A stretch of DNA of 64,000 nucleotides from Nocardia abscessus NBRC 100374 (GCF_000308455.1 NZ_BAFP01000109.1:1-64000), one strand, 5' to 3'; counted from the stretch's first letter, positions 1-15,546 are shown. Notes: a model not told the origin generated them from the sequence alone. Numbers and translations: made by a program.

Positions 1-343
1 CCAGCAGGATCGCGGCGGTGGACGCGGACGCGAGCACACAGCAGACGCGGTGCCTGCGCCGGACCGCGGCCGGGTCCGCGTCGAAGGCCCGGATGCCGAC
101 GATCCCTTGCAGGCACATCGATGACATCACCGTGCAGCCGAGCGAGAGCTGATGACCGAGGCTCGCGATGCCGGGTGTCATGGTGCAGCGATACAGCAGC
201 AGACTCAGCAAGCCCCACAGGAACAGCTGATTCAGCAGTTTATCGACGGAGATGTCGCGTACCAGCAACCACCGGCCCGCCAGAACGGCGGCGACGAAGC
301 CGATTACCGGCCACGCGACGAATCCCGAAATCGATGACGACAT
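1..343 (-). CDS. Integral membrane protein, cut by the left edge (N-terminal 114 residues)
   Basis: An open frame runs leftward from an ATG at 343 to the window edge without a stop. A GGAGG ribosome-binding site lies about 8 nt upstream of that ATG. The product starts MSSSISGFVAWPVIGFVAAV and contains at least two hydrophobic segments (about residues 7-23 and 40-52), then a longer hydrophobic stretch and a basic loop (VRRRHR) before another hydrophobic run. The size and spacing recall the MAB_1171c-like actinobacterial membrane proteins, but the fragment is too short for a family assignment. Its function is unknown. Confidence 0.55.
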   Translation of the reverse strand, partial: MSSSISGFVAWPVIGFVAAVLAGRWLLVRDISVDKLLNQLFLWGLLSLLLYRCTMTPGIASLGHQLSLGCTVMSSMCLQGIVGIRAFDADPAAVRRRHRVCCVLASASTAAILL

Positions 344-988
344 CGGCCGACCTCCCACCCACGAAACTGTCCGCTGCGAACGATAACGTTGCCGCGTGTT
401 CGTGACCGCGCAGATCGAGAAACGGCAGCAGCCGATTACCGAGGCGCGTCAGCGCGTGCCGATGCCGGCGCGGACGGCGATTGTCACCGCACCCATTACT
501 TCGACGTCTTCGTCGTCCGATCTCACAACACCTCGTCACACGGCGAATTCGAAGAGGGCGCAAAACATTTGGCAGATCGCGCGTCGATGTTACGCTCTAT
601 CACATAGAGTTTCAGTGACGACACTCACTTCCGACACGCACCTCTCGCTGGGTGCGCCTACTCTTCGTAGTCCGCGAACGCGGTCCCACCTCATGCTCTG
701 CCCGCCCGTTCGTGCGGCAAGAACGGAGATATCTGTGCGCGATGAACCACGATCAGCTTTCCGGACCGAGCGAGTCGATGGTGCATCGATCGGAACAGAT
801 GTCGTTCCGTTGGCACTGCCAGGACAGGGCCGAGCACTCCGGCCACGGTCGACGGCCGCGAGACCGGCGGCCTTCGCGGTGGCGGCGACCGGAGGGCGCT
901 CGGCCGCGCCGCGATACCGCGTTCCCGAAGACAGCGCACTAGCGGACCTATGCGTCACGGCTTGACCGTGTTCGGGGAAACGGAAGCG
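344..988. other. Long non-coding gap
   Basis: About 645 nt between the leftward membrane protein and the TetR gene. The reading frames here have the composition of shadow frames and I recognise no protein in them. The only clear structure is a perfect 6-3-6 palindrome at 595-609, listed separately. Confidence 0.5.
595..609. promoter_or_regulatory. Perfect 15-nt palindrome (candidate operator)
   Basis: CTCTAT-CAC-ATAGAG is a perfect inverted repeat with a 3-nt centre in a locally AT-richer stretch. It is about 380 nt upstream of the TetR gene. The 6-3-6 form suits a dimeric TetR-type regulator; the link to that gene is inference. Confidence 0.35.
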
Positions 989-1714
989 ATGAGCAAGCAG
1001 ACTGCCGGAACAACCGAACTAGCCGTGCGCCCTGCCGGGACGGACTCGATGAATACCGCGCTGCGCGATCGCCTGATCGACGCGACCGTCGAGGTGGTGT
1101 CCACCGAGGGTTTGCACGCGCTCACCGTCCGCCGCGTGTCGCGCATGTGCGGAGTCTCCACGATGGCCGTGTACTCCAATTTCGGGGGAATGCCCGGCCT
1201 GATCCGGGCGGCCGGTTCCGCCGGCTTCGCGCAACTGGCCGAGCGCATGAACGCGGCCGGAGTGAGCGAGGAGCCGATCACCGATCTGCTCGTGCTCGGC
1301 CTGGTGTTCCGGGACGAGGCCCAGCGCAGGCCGGAGCTGTTCGGGCTGATGTTCGGCACCGGCACGCGCATCGACATGAAGATCAACCGCGGCAACGTGC
1401 TCGTGGCCGGGCACGATTCGGAGTTCGAGCACTACGCGGAGACCTTCGACCACGTGGTCGGCGCGGTGCAGCGCGCCCAGGACGCCGGGCTGATCAACAC
1501 CTCCGACGTCCGTTCGGCCGCGGCGCAGCTCTGGATGGGCCTGTTCGGTTTCGTCCAATTGGAGATGGCCGGACACCTCGGTGACGATGGCCTGCTCGAA
1601 GTGCTGGTGCCCGCGATCGTGAATCTGCTCGTCGGCATGGGCGCCGAACTGGAGACCGTCGGCACTTCGGTCCTGCTCGCGGTGGAGCGCTTCGCCGATC
1701 GATTCGGCGACTGA
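989..1714 (+). CDS. TetR/AcrR-family transcriptional regulator
   Basis: The product is 241 residues. An N-terminal helix-turn-helix (about residues 20-65, with LTVRRVSRMCGVSTMAVYSNFG) is followed by a helical ligand-binding domain containing the TetR C-terminal pattern (LWMGLFGFVQLEM). I chose ATG 989, where the MSKQ start gives a normal N-terminal tail; an in-frame ATG at 950 would add 13 residues. The gene converges on the SnoaL-like gene 14 nt away and lies 1 kb from the PKS operon, so it may regulate either, but no operator proves it. Repressor is the usual role in the family; the ligand is unknown. Confidence 0.85.
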   Translation: MSKQTAGTTELAVRPAGTDSMNTALRDRLIDATVEVVSTEGLHALTVRRVSRMCGVSTMAVYSNFGGMPGLIRAAGSAGFAQLAERMNAAGVSEEPITDLLVLGLVFRDEAQRRPELFGLMFGTGTRIDMKINRGNVLVAGHDSEFEHYAETFDHVVGAVQRAQDAGLINTSDVRSAAAQLWMGLFGFVQLEMAGHLGDDGLLEVLVPAIVNLLVGMGAELETVGTSVLLAVERFADRFGD

Positions 1715-1728
1715 ACCCCGGGTACCGG

Positions 1729-2283
1729 TCAGAACGGCAGCCGGGACCGCAACCGCTGAGCGCGGGCCATCGCGCGCTCGGCGGCGCTTCCGCGCGGCGG
1801 CATCAGACCCAATTGCAGCAACATCTCCGTCAGGTCCCAGGTGGCCTGGCTACGCCAGATCAGCCCCGAGCGGAACTGCCACGCGTCGATGACCAGCAGG
1901 TCGATCCGCTTGCCGGTCGGTCCGAAGCCGGGCGGGTCGATCGGCCCGAGGTGGGTCCCGGTCATCCGCCACGGCACCAGCGCGATCCGGTCGTCCGCGG
2001 CGAGCACCGGCGGAAACGGGTTGGTGTAGGCCACATCCGGGAACGAGCGCACCGTGTCGGCGACGAATTTCTCCACCCCCGCCCGCCCGTGCGCGGGCGC
2101 GTCCAGCGAGGGGTCGTGCCAGATCGTGTCCTCGGTGACGCATTTCGCGACCGCCGCGCCGTCCCCGCTGTTCCAGCCCGCGATGTATTGCTCGGTGAAC
2201 CCGAGCAACCAGGCGAGGCTTTCGATGGGCTCGGCCTCCGCCTCGATACGGAACTGCCCGGTGTTGTACGGATCCACGCCCAT
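1729..2283 (-). CDS. SnoaL-like / NTF2-fold polyketide cyclase-like protein
   Basis: The product is 184 residues. It has the SnoaL/NTF2-like pattern of an N-terminal helix (FTEQYIAGWNSGDGAAV), then TEDTIWHDPSLDAPAHGRAGVEKFV and the beta-sheet strands that form the cone-shaped pocket. ATG 2283 is preceded by AAAGGCG. It is divergent from the PKS gene and shares the 452-nt intergenic region, so it could be co-regulated with the lipid pathway. SnoaL-like folds include cyclases, hydratases and isomerases as well as inactive carriers, so no reaction can be assigned. It might also be an unrelated NTF2-like protein. Confidence 0.7.
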   Translation of the reverse strand: MGVDPYNTGQFRIEAEAEPIESLAWLLGFTEQYIAGWNSGDGAAVAKCVTEDTIWHDPSLDAPAHGRAGVEKFVADTVRSFPDVAYTNPFPPVLAADDRIALVPWRMTGTHLGPIDPPGFGPTGKRIDLLVIDAWQFRSGLIWRSQATWDLTEMLLQLGLMPPRGSAAERAMARAQRLRSRLPF

Positions 2284-2735
2284 CGCCTTTCACCCAGTGC
2301 GTATTCGACGAGCCATCGTAGCCACGAATCGAGCGCGCACTCAACAGCTTCCGTCAGATCGGCGCCGGGACGTTCGGAATAACACCGGAATAACGATGTA
2401 ATTGCTCGGGATTCAGGGGGCAATAACCGTGTAATAACAGCAGAATAATACCGTCATACCGGTGCTGAACTGCGGTGATGACGCGTCCAGCATTACTTCT
2501 CGCGCAATATTTTTCGGTCTCCGACCGCACAGTTCCGTATTGACCTTCGCGAATCGGTCCTCCTACCATGGGTGGACACTGACCTCCTACCGCGGAACCA
2601 CTTCACTCCGGACGACGCTCACGGCCGAACAGGTTTACCGGCGTCGCGATTCCGGTTGTCTCCACGCTGATTCGAAGACGCCCGACGGAAAACGCGTCGG
2701 CGGTTTACGAATACCCGAGCACCAGGGGATTTTGC
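2284..2735. promoter_or_regulatory. Divergent promoter region of the PKS operon
   Basis: This 452-nt region between the SnoaL-like gene and the PKS is much richer in A+T than its surroundings. It contains the phased AATAAC array (2375-2450) and a sigma-70-like promoter on the plus strand, TTGACC at 2540-2545 and TACCAT at 2564-2569 with an 18-nt spacer. A ribosome-binding site AGGGG at 2724-2728 precedes the PKS ATG. No protein-coding frame is convincing here. Confidence 0.55.
2375..2450. repeat. AATAAC hexamers phased at 11 nt (candidate activator site)
   Basis: AATAAC or AATAAT begins at 2378, 2389, 2422, 2433 and 2444. Steps are 11, 33, 11 and 11 nt, so all five copies are in one helical phase. 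The first two are embedded in the 9-mer CGGAATAAC. Read on the minus strand these are GTTATTN heptamers separated by 4 nt, the layout that SARP and OmpR/PhoB-type winged-helix regulators recognise. No SARP gene is in the window. Confidence 0.5.
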
Positions 2736-9055
<6,320 letters not shown>

Positions 9056-9059
<4 letters not shown>

Positions 9060-10483
9060 CGGACAACAACTCCAGGGAGCTGGCCCGCGCACTGCTGGCC
9101 AGGCACGCAGGCGGTGACACCACCGCCGCCCCGGCGACGACCAACGGTGCGCGAGCCGCGAACGGCCCCGCCACCGCCACCGCGGCCCCCAACGGCGCCA
9201 CGGCGCCACGCGGAGTCGCGCACACCTCCTTCCGTGACCACCCCGGCGTGCTGGAGGCCGGGCAGCGGTTCGGCCGGTTCGACGCCTGGGTCAACCAGGT
9301 CGGCCTGGTCAACCCGTACTACTTGCCGCACGAGGGCATCAGCGGTGCGGTGACCAGGATGGCCGACCGGGACGTGGTGAACTTCAGCAGCTTCGGCTAC
9401 CTGGACCTGGCCGCCGACCCACGGGTGCGGCAGGCCGCCAAGGACGCGATCGATCGGTACGGCACCTCCGCCGCCGCGGTGCGCATCGTGGCGGGCGAGC
9501 TGCCGATCTATCGTGAGCTGGAAGCCGAGCTCGCCCGCGTCTACGACACCGAAGCCGCGCTGGTGACCGCCAGCGGCTACCTCACCAATGCCGCCGCGGT
9601 CGGATTCCTGCTCGGCAAGCGCGATCTCGCGGTCTGCGACGCGCTGATCCACCACAGCGTGGTCTCCGGCACCGAGTGGTCGCGCTGCAAGCGGGTCTCC
9701 TTCCGGCACAACGATCCCGAGTCGCTGGAAACCATCCTGAAGATGTCGCGGCGCAGTTTCGACCGGGCCATGGTGATCATCGAGGGCCTCTACAGCATGG
9801 ACGGCGACGTGGTCCGGCTGCCCGAGATCATCGAGGTGGCCCGCCGCTACGACTGCTCGATCATGATCGATGAGGCGCACTCGTTCGGCACGCTCGGAGC
9901 GACCGGGCACGGCGTGCGTGAATTGTTCGACCTGCCCGGTGACGCCGTCGATGTCTGGATGGGCACCCTGTCCAAGGCGCTCGGCAGCGTCGGCGGCTAT
10001 CTCGCCGGAAACCGGGAGCTGGTCGACGGATTCAAGTACGTCGCGGGCGGTTTGAGCATGTACACCGCCGCACCCGCGCCGTCGGCCATCGGCGCGGCGC
10101 TGGCCGGACTCGAGGTGCTGCGCGACGAGCCCGAACGCGTGACCCGGCTGCGGCACAACAGCGCGTACTTCCACCGCCGGGCCAAGGAATACGGCTTCGA
10201 CATCGGCACGTCCGAGGACTCGCCGATCATCCCGGTCATGACCGGCGCCGACGAACCCGCCGTGCTGGCGGCGCTGGCCATGCTGCAGCGCGATTTCAGC
10301 GTGAACGCCATCACCCACCCGGTCGTCCCGGCCGGGGAGGCAAGGCTGCGGTTCTTCATCAACTGCAGGCACACCGAGCAGCAAATGGACCAGGCGCTGG
10401 CCACGCTGCGCGAGGTGCTCGACGGACTCGCGGACACCGCGGGACAGCAATTCACACTCGCCCATGAGGAGCAGCACTCGTGA
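9056..10483 (+). CDS. Alpha-oxoamine synthase (AONS/serine palmitoyltransferase family, PLP-dependent)
   Basis: The product is 475 residues, fold-type I PLP enzyme. It shows VNFSSFGYLDLAADPRV, RYGTSAAAVRIVAGELPIYRELE, the PLP-Asp loop MIDEAHSFGTLG and the Schiff-base lysine Lys307 in TLSKALGSVGG. These are family hallmarks of 8-amino-7-oxononanoate, 5-aminolevulinate and serine palmitoyl transferases. The family condenses an acyl thioester with an amino acid, losing CO2. Following a PKS without thioesterase and sharing a 4-nt ATGA overlap with it, the enzyme most likely takes the ACP-bound chain and releases a 2-amino-3-ketone. The first 60 residues are an Ala/Thr/Asn-rich linker after a short helix, perhaps a docking element. 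The amino-acid partner cannot be read from sequence. Confidence 0.9.
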
Positions 10484-12492
10484 AAATTCCCATCAACCGA
10501 TCCCTCCTCCGAAAAGCGGTGGTGCCCGCGGTATCTCTGGCGCTGATGGGTTCGCTGTTCATTCCCGCGCGTTCGACGCTGCTGCCCACCTACGACGAGG
10601 CGGGCGGGCCGATCGCGAGCAAGTTCGACTTCACCGCGATGCCGATCGCGCTGCCCAAGGGCCTGCCGACCGATCGCAAGATCCGTGAGCTGCGCGAACC
10701 GTACAAGCACCTGTCGGCCTGGATCTCCTCGGTCGGCGCGGCGATCGCGATGAACGACTTCGACGGCAACCGGCTGGCCGACGACCTGTGCGTGGTCGAT
10801 CCCCGTTCGGACGCGGCCTTCATCACTCCGACGCCGGACAGCAACACCGGCCGCTACGAGCCGTTCGTGCTCGATCCGAAGCCGTTGCCCGCCGACTCCT
10901 CCACGGTGCCGTCGGGCTGCATCCCCGGCGACTTCAACGGTGACGGCAGGCTGGACGCGCTGGTGTCGTACTACGGCCGCACGCCGATCCTGTACCTGCA
11001 GCGCGCCAACGCGACCCGGCTGGAGGCCAAGGCGTTCCGTCCGATCGACCTCGTCCCCTCCCCGAACACCGCGGACGGGCACTACGAAGGCGAGCGCTGG
11101 ATCACCGCGGCGGTCTCGGTCTCCGATTTCGACGGTGACGGCAAGCCGGACATCTACTTGGGCCAGTACTTCAACGACATGGACGTGCTCTCCAAGGAGG
11201 GCCAGCTCGCGCTGTGGATGACCGACTCGCTGTCCAACGCGCGCAACGGCGGCAAGGACCGGATCTTCACCCTCGCCTCCGCCAAGTCGGGCGACGAACC
11301 GACCGCCGACTACCGCGAGGTGGCCAACCCGTTCCCGATCGGCATGGACACCGGATGGGCGCTGGCCGCCGCCGCGTCCGACCTGAACGGTGACCAGTTG
11401 CCGGAGCTGTACGTGGCCAACGACTTCGGGCGCGACCGCCTGTTCGTCAACCGGTCCACGCCGGGCCAGATCCGCTTCGGTTTCGCCGAGGGCGAGCGCG
11501 GCATCACCGAGCCGAAGTCGTATGTGATGGGCCATGATTCGGACAAGGGCATGGCCGCGGACTTCGGCGATCTGAACGGCGACGGCATGCCCGACCTGTT
11601 CGTCAGCAACATCGCCGTGCGCTTCGCGCTGATGGAAGGCCACTTCGCGTTCTACAACACCGCCAAGGACACCGCCGACGCGGCACGTCAACTGGCCGAG
11701 GGCGTGGCGCCGTTCAAGAACCGCGCGACGGACGTCGGACTGGCCTGGGAGACCTGGGGCTGGGACGCCAAGATCGACGACTTCGACAACGACGGCCGCA
11801 ACGAGGTGGTCCAGGCCACCGGCATGATCAAGGGCGACACCAACCGGTGGCCGCAGATCCAGGAACTCGGCACCATGAACGACGACCTGACCAAGTACCC
11901 GTGGTCCTGGCCGATCATCGGCGAGGACGCCGACCTGGCGGGCAGCGATCCGGTCGGCTTCTTCAGCCGTGGTGACGACGGCAAATTCGCCAACCTCACC
12001 CATGCCCTCGGCATGGACACCCCCGTCCCCTCGCGCGGCATCGCAGTCGGCGACACCTCCGGCAACGGCGCGCTGAGCTTCGCCGTCGCCCGCCAGTGGG
12101 GTGATCCGACCTTCTACCACAACAACAAGGCGAACAACGGCCAGTTCCTCGGCCTGAAGCTGTTCAAGCCGAGCTGGGAAGGCAACGCGGCCACGACGAC
12201 CATCGCAGGTCTTCCGGCCCAGGGCGTCCCCGCCGTGGACGCCCAGGTCGAGGTGCGCACGCCGGACGGCCGGTTGCTCACCAGCCACCTCGACGGCGGC
12301 AGCGGCCACACCGGAAAGCGTGCCACCGAGGTGCACATCGGCCTCGGCGACGTCGATCCGGCCGCCCCGCTGAACGTCGTGCTCCGCTGGCGGGAGACCA
12401 ACGGCACGCCGCACGAACAAACCCTCCAGCTCGCGCCGGGCTGGCACACCGTGAACCTCGCCTCGGAGGCCCAGGAGGTCAAGCAGCGATGA
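10480..12492 (+). CDS. unbV: UnbV-like secreted FG-GAP/CRTAC1 protein (enediyne-associated family)
   Basis: The product is 670 residues. The GTG start overlaps the oxoamine synthase stop. A basic N-terminus and hydrophobic stretch (residues 8-27) form a signal peptide or membrane anchor, so the protein is probably exported. The body contains repeated calcium-binding-type FG-GAP loops: GDFNGDGRLDALV, SDFDGDGKPDIYLG, SDLNGDQLPELYVAND, GDLNGDGMPDLFVSN and DDFDNDGRNEVV. The C-terminal 120 residues match the ASPIC/UnbV domain, with VDAQVEVRTPDGRLL and LGDVDPAAPLNVVLRW. UnbV is one of the conserved families of enediyne clusters; its biochemical role is not known. The gene is co-translated with its neighbours. 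Confidence 0.88.
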   Translation: MKIPINRSLLRKAVVPAVSLALMGSLFIPARSTLLPTYDEAGGPIASKFDFTAMPIALPKGLPTDRKIRELREPYKHLSAWISSVGAAIAMNDFDGNRLADDLCVVDPRSDAAFITPTPDSNTGRYEPFVLDPKPLPADSSTVPSGCIPGDFNGDGRLDALVSYYGRTPILYLQRANATRLEAKAFRPIDLVPSPNTADGHYEGERWITAAVSVSDFDGDGKPDIYLGQYFNDMDVLSKEGQLALWMTDSLSNARNGGKDRIFTLASAKSGDEPTADYREVANPFPIGMDTGWALAAAASDLNGDQLPELYVANDFGRDRLFVNRSTPGQIRFGFAEGERGITEPKSYVMGHDSDKGMAADFGDLNGDGMPDLFVSNIAVRFALMEGHFAFYNTAKDTADAARQLAEGVAPFKNRATDVGLAWETWGWDAKIDDFDNDGRNEVVQATGMIKGDTNRWPQIQELGTMNDDLTKYPWSWPIIGEDADLAGSDPVGFFSRGDDGKFANLTHALGMDTPVPSRGIAVGDTSGNGALSFAVARQWGDPTFYHNNKANNGQFLGLKLFKPSWEGNAATTTIAGLPAQGVPAVDAQVEVRTPDGRLLTSHLDGGSGHTGKRATEVHIGLGDVDPAAPLNVVLRWRETNGTPHEQTLQLAPGWHTVNLASEAQEVKQR

Positions 12493-13706
12493 GCGACAAC
12501 GACAACAAGGACCCGGGCGAGGCGACCGCCGCGTCGAACGGGCATCACGAAACCTCGGCGACCGAAGGCAACGGCAGCACCGCCAACGGCAGCACCGACG
12601 GCGCAGGCGCGCAGAGCAAAGCCGCCGCGGCGGGTAACGGCAACGGAGCGAGCCTCACCGCGGCGGAGCGCATCTCGGCTGTGCAGCGGTCGGGCACCGA
12701 ATTCGCCAAAGAATGGGTGGAGACACCGGCGCCGACCAAGGACACGCGCTATCTCGCGCTGCGCAATTTCGCCATCTCGATCACGGTCTTCAACCTGATC
12801 GGATTCCCGCTGCTCGGCTTCGAGCAGCCGTTCCTCTGGCCGTTCATCGCACTGGCGACCGCGTACTCCACCGAAATCGGGCTGGAAGTCCTGGCGGCCT
12901 GGGCCTACAAGCGCCCGCCCGCGTTCCTGGGCCGCGGGCCGCGTGGGCTGTTCGAATTCCTGCTGCCCGCGCACATCACCGGTCTCGCGTTCAACTTCCT
13001 GACCTTCGCGCACGACAAGCTGTGGCCGGTGATCTTCGGCATCGTGGTCGCGGTCGGCACGAAGTGGGTGCTGCGCGCCAAGATCAACGGCAAGATGCGC
13101 CACTTCATGAACCCGTCGAACTTCGGTGTCGTGGTGTGCTTCCTGGTGTTCCCGATGATCGCGGTCGCGCCGCCGTACCACTTCACCGAGTACATCACCG
13201 GACCGGCGGACGCGCTCATCGTGCTCGGCCTGCTGATGACGGGCACCCTGTTGAACGCCAAGCTGACGCTGAAGATGCCGCTGATCATGGCGTGGGTGGG
13301 CGCGTTCGCGCTGCAGGCCATCGTGCGCGGGCTCGTCGAACCGAACGTCTCGATCCTGGCCGGTCTGAGCATGATGACCGGTCTGGCCTTCGTGCTGTTC
13401 ACGAATTACATGGTCACCGACCCGGGCACCACGCCGTCGGGCAAGAAGCAGCAGATCATGTTCGGCGCCTCGGTCGGCATCATGTACGGCGTGGTCACCG
13501 CGCTGCACATCTCCTACGGGTTGTTCATCGCGCTGGTCATCGTCTGTGGCGCTCGCGGCGTGTACTGGTGGGCACGCGGCCTCGCCGAATGGTGGCAGCA
13601 CCGCGGCGCGACACCGAGCGCACCGGAGCAGCCCGTGGTGGCCGACGACCTGGACGCCGAGATCGCACGCGAACCCGAGCCGGCGACGGAGGCCGCCCGC
13701 TCATGA
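12489..13706 (+). CDS. unbU: UnbU-like integral membrane protein (enediyne-associated family)
   Basis: The product is 405 residues. The ATG overlaps the unbV stop by 4 nt. The first 70 residues are low-complexity (Ala, Asn, Gly, Ser, Thr), and about eight to ten membrane segments follow from residue 95 to 370. The segment MNPSNFG and the later TDPGTTPSGKKQQ recall the NqrB/RnfD fold, where a nearby Thr carries covalent FMN; the flavin site itself is not evident. UnbU is the membrane member of the conserved unb set. Its order after unbV and before the DUF1702 gene suggests that the three work together at the membrane, possibly in a redox or transport step. That role is inference. Confidence 0.85.
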   Translation: MSDNDNKDPGEATAASNGHHETSATEGNGSTANGSTDGAGAQSKAAAAGNGNGASLTAAERISAVQRSGTEFAKEWVETPAPTKDTRYLALRNFAISITVFNLIGFPLLGFEQPFLWPFIALATAYSTEIGLEVLAAWAYKRPPAFLGRGPRGLFEFLLPAHITGLAFNFLTFAHDKLWPVIFGIVVAVGTKWVLRAKINGKMRHFMNPSNFGVVVCFLVFPMIAVAPPYHFTEYITGPADALIVLGLLMTGTLLNAKLTLKMPLIMAWVGAFALQAIVRGLVEPNVSILAGLSMMTGLAFVLFTNYMVTDPGTTPSGKKQQIMFGASVGIMYGVVTALHISYGLFIALVIVCGARGVYWWARGLAEWWQHRGATPSAPEQPVVADDLDAEIAREPEPATEAARS

Positions 13707-14731
13707 CCGATCGCGCCGAGCCGCACCGCGTGCTCGGCGCTTTCACCTGCCGACGATTGGAGAATCCCATGCCCTCGCCGTTGGGTCCGCTGCGCGCGGC
13801 CCTCTTCGTCCCCAGTCCAGCCAGTGTCCGCATGGTGCTCAGCGGATTCGAGCAGCCCGACCAGCACACCGCGCTCGAACTCGAGCAGGTGACCATGCAC
13901 CTGGTCGGCGGCATCGACTCCGCGGTCCGCAGCTCGGACAACGACGAGCTGATCGCCGCGCTGCGCCAAGTGCCGCCGAAGTACCGCGGGTTCGCCTACG
14001 AAGGCGCCGCGGTCGGGCTCACCGCGATCGACTCGCTCTCGCCCGGACGTCGCGCCGCCGACCTGATCGACGGCCCGGCCGGTGACTACGCGCTGACCAT
14101 GTACGTCGGCGTGGGCCTCGCCATGGCGAAGATCCCGAAGCTCCGGTGGAAGAAACTGTTCCCGCAGCACCCGCTGTTCCGTTGGCTCGCCATCGACGGC
14201 TACGGCTTCTACAAAGCGTTCTTCCAGATGCAGCGCTACGTGCGGGAAAAGCACGTCGAGACCCGCTACCCCGGCTGGCTCGGCGACCGGGACAACCTGA
14301 AGCGCATCGCCGACCAGGGCATGGGACGCGCGCTGTGGTTCATCGGCGGCGGCAACCCGGCCGGTGTCGTGCGGCTGATCAACGAGTTCGACCCGAAGCG
14401 CCACATCGATCTGTGGAGCGGCGTCGGCATCGCGGTCACCTTCGCGGGCGGCGTGGAAACGGCCGCGATGGAGGAACTCTGGGACGTGGCCGACGAGTTC
14501 CGGCCGCAGCTGTCGCTGGGTTCGGCCATGGTCGCGCGCATCCGGCAGCAGACCAACAGCGTCAACGAGCACAGCGAGGCGGCGGCGCAGGTCTTCTGCG
14601 GGACCACGGTGGCGAAAACCGACGCGCTGATCGAGACCTCGCTCGACGACCTGCCCGACGACGGCACCTCCGGCACCTACCTGCTGTGGCGGGATCGGAT
14701 CGCCGACATCGTCACCGCGAGCCGGGCCTGA
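13703..14731 (+). CDS. unbL: DUF1702 / UnbL-like protein
   Basis: The product is 342 residues and soluble. It carries the DUF1702 signatures FAYEGAAVGLTAIDSL, IDGYGFYKAFFQM, YPGWLGDRDNLKRIADQGMGRALWFIGGG and LWSGVGIAVTFAGG. The family corresponds to the UnbL component of enediyne cassettes. The ATG at 13703 overlaps the unbU stop (ATGA). A second ATG at 13769 has a better Shine-Dalgarno sequence (GGAG about 7 nt upstream) and gives the more usual N-terminus MPSPLGPLRAALF, so the protein may start there. No catalytic motif is known for this family. All three unb genes sit between the oxoamine synthase and the ketoreductase. Confidence 0.88.
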   Translation: MTDRAEPHRVLGAFTCRRLENPMPSPLGPLRAALFVPSPASVRMVLSGFEQPDQHTALELEQVTMHLVGGIDSAVRSSDNDELIAALRQVPPKYRGFAYEGAAVGLTAIDSLSPGRRAADLIDGPAGDYALTMYVGVGLAMAKIPKLRWKKLFPQHPLFRWLAIDGYGFYKAFFQMQRYVREKHVETRYPGWLGDRDNLKRIADQGMGRALWFIGGGNPAGVVRLINEFDPKRHIDLWSGVGIAVTFAGGVETAAMEELWDVADEFRPQLSLGSAMVARIRQQTNSVNEHSEAAAQVFCGTTVAKTDALIETSLDDLPDDGTSGTYLLWRDRIADIVTASRA

Positions 14732-14742
14732 GGATCGCCGGG

Positions 14743-15546
14743 ATGGCACGGGTCAGCGACTGGGTCGGAAAGCACGTCATCGTCACCGGTGGATCGGAAG
14801 GGATCGGCGCCGCGGTGGCGGGCGCCTTCGCGCGGCGTGGCGCGCGGGTCTCGATCATCGCGCGCCGCGAGCCACCGCTGCGCGACACCGCGAAACGGCT
14901 GGGCGCGGACTGGGCCGCCGCGGACGTGACGGACCCGGAACAGCTCGAGTCGGCCGTCACGGAATTGGAGCAGCGCAACGGGCCGTGCGAGGTGATCGCC
15001 TGCTGCGCGGGACTCGCCCTGCCCGGCCGCTTCCTCGAGCTGGACGCAGGCGAGTTCGAGAAGCAGATGTCGGCGAACTATCTCGGCGCGGTGCACACGG
15101 TGCGGCGCGTACTGCCCGGCATGGTGGAGCGGTCCAGCGGGAAGATCCTGCTGGTCAGCTCGACCGCGGCGTTTCTCGGGATCACCGGATACACCGCTTA
15201 CGGGCCGACCAAGGCGGGCGTCCGGCAGCTGGCGTTGTGCCTGCGCTACGAGGTCGAGCCCAAAGGCGTGGACGTCACGGTGATCTATCCCGCCGACACC
15301 GACACGCCGGGCCTGGCCATGGAGAACCAGCGAAAGCCGGTGGAGACCAAGGCGATCACCGGGTCGATCGAGCCGATGTCGCCCGAGCGGGTCGCCGAGG
15401 CGGCGGTGCGCGGGTTGGAACGCGGCCGCCGCCACATCGCGCTCGACCCGCTGACGCGGTTCTTCCTCGCCTGGGCGAACCTGCCCGAAGATCTGGCGCG
15501 GCCGTTCATGCGCCGCACCATCGCCAAGGCGCTGCGCGCCGACTGA
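14743..15546 (+). CDS. SDR resembling 3-ketodihydrosphingosine reductase
   Basis: The product is 267 residues, a classical SDR. The cofactor motif TGGSEGIG is at 15-22, catalytic serine around 139-140, and Tyr153-xxx-Lys157 in AYGPTK. The stretch at about 181-203, IYPADTDTPGLAMENQRKP followed by VET, closely resembles my recollection of human KDSR ([21 protein letters not shown]), as do NCAG-like CCAGLALPGRF and MSANYLGAV. This is much closer to sphingoid 3-ketoreductases than to the FabG-like SDRs elsewhere in the window. It starts 11 nt after the DUF1702 gene, closes the operon and would reduce the 2-amino-3-ketone to a 2-amino-3-hydroxy product, as FUM13 does in fumonisin synthesis. C-terminal hydrophobic residues (FFLAWANLP) may touch the membrane. 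Confidence 0.85.
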   Translation: MARVSDWVGKHVIVTGGSEGIGAAVAGAFARRGARVSIIARREPPLRDTAKRLGADWAAADVTDPEQLESAVTELEQRNGPCEVIACCAGLALPGRFLELDAGEFEKQMSANYLGAVHTVRRVLPGMVERSSGKILLVSSTAAFLGITGYTAYGPTKAGVRQLALCLRYEVEPKGVDVTVIYPADTDTPGLAMENQRKPVETKAITGSIEPMSPERVAEAAVRGLERGRRHIALDPLTRFFLAWANLPEDLARPFMRRTIAKALRAD

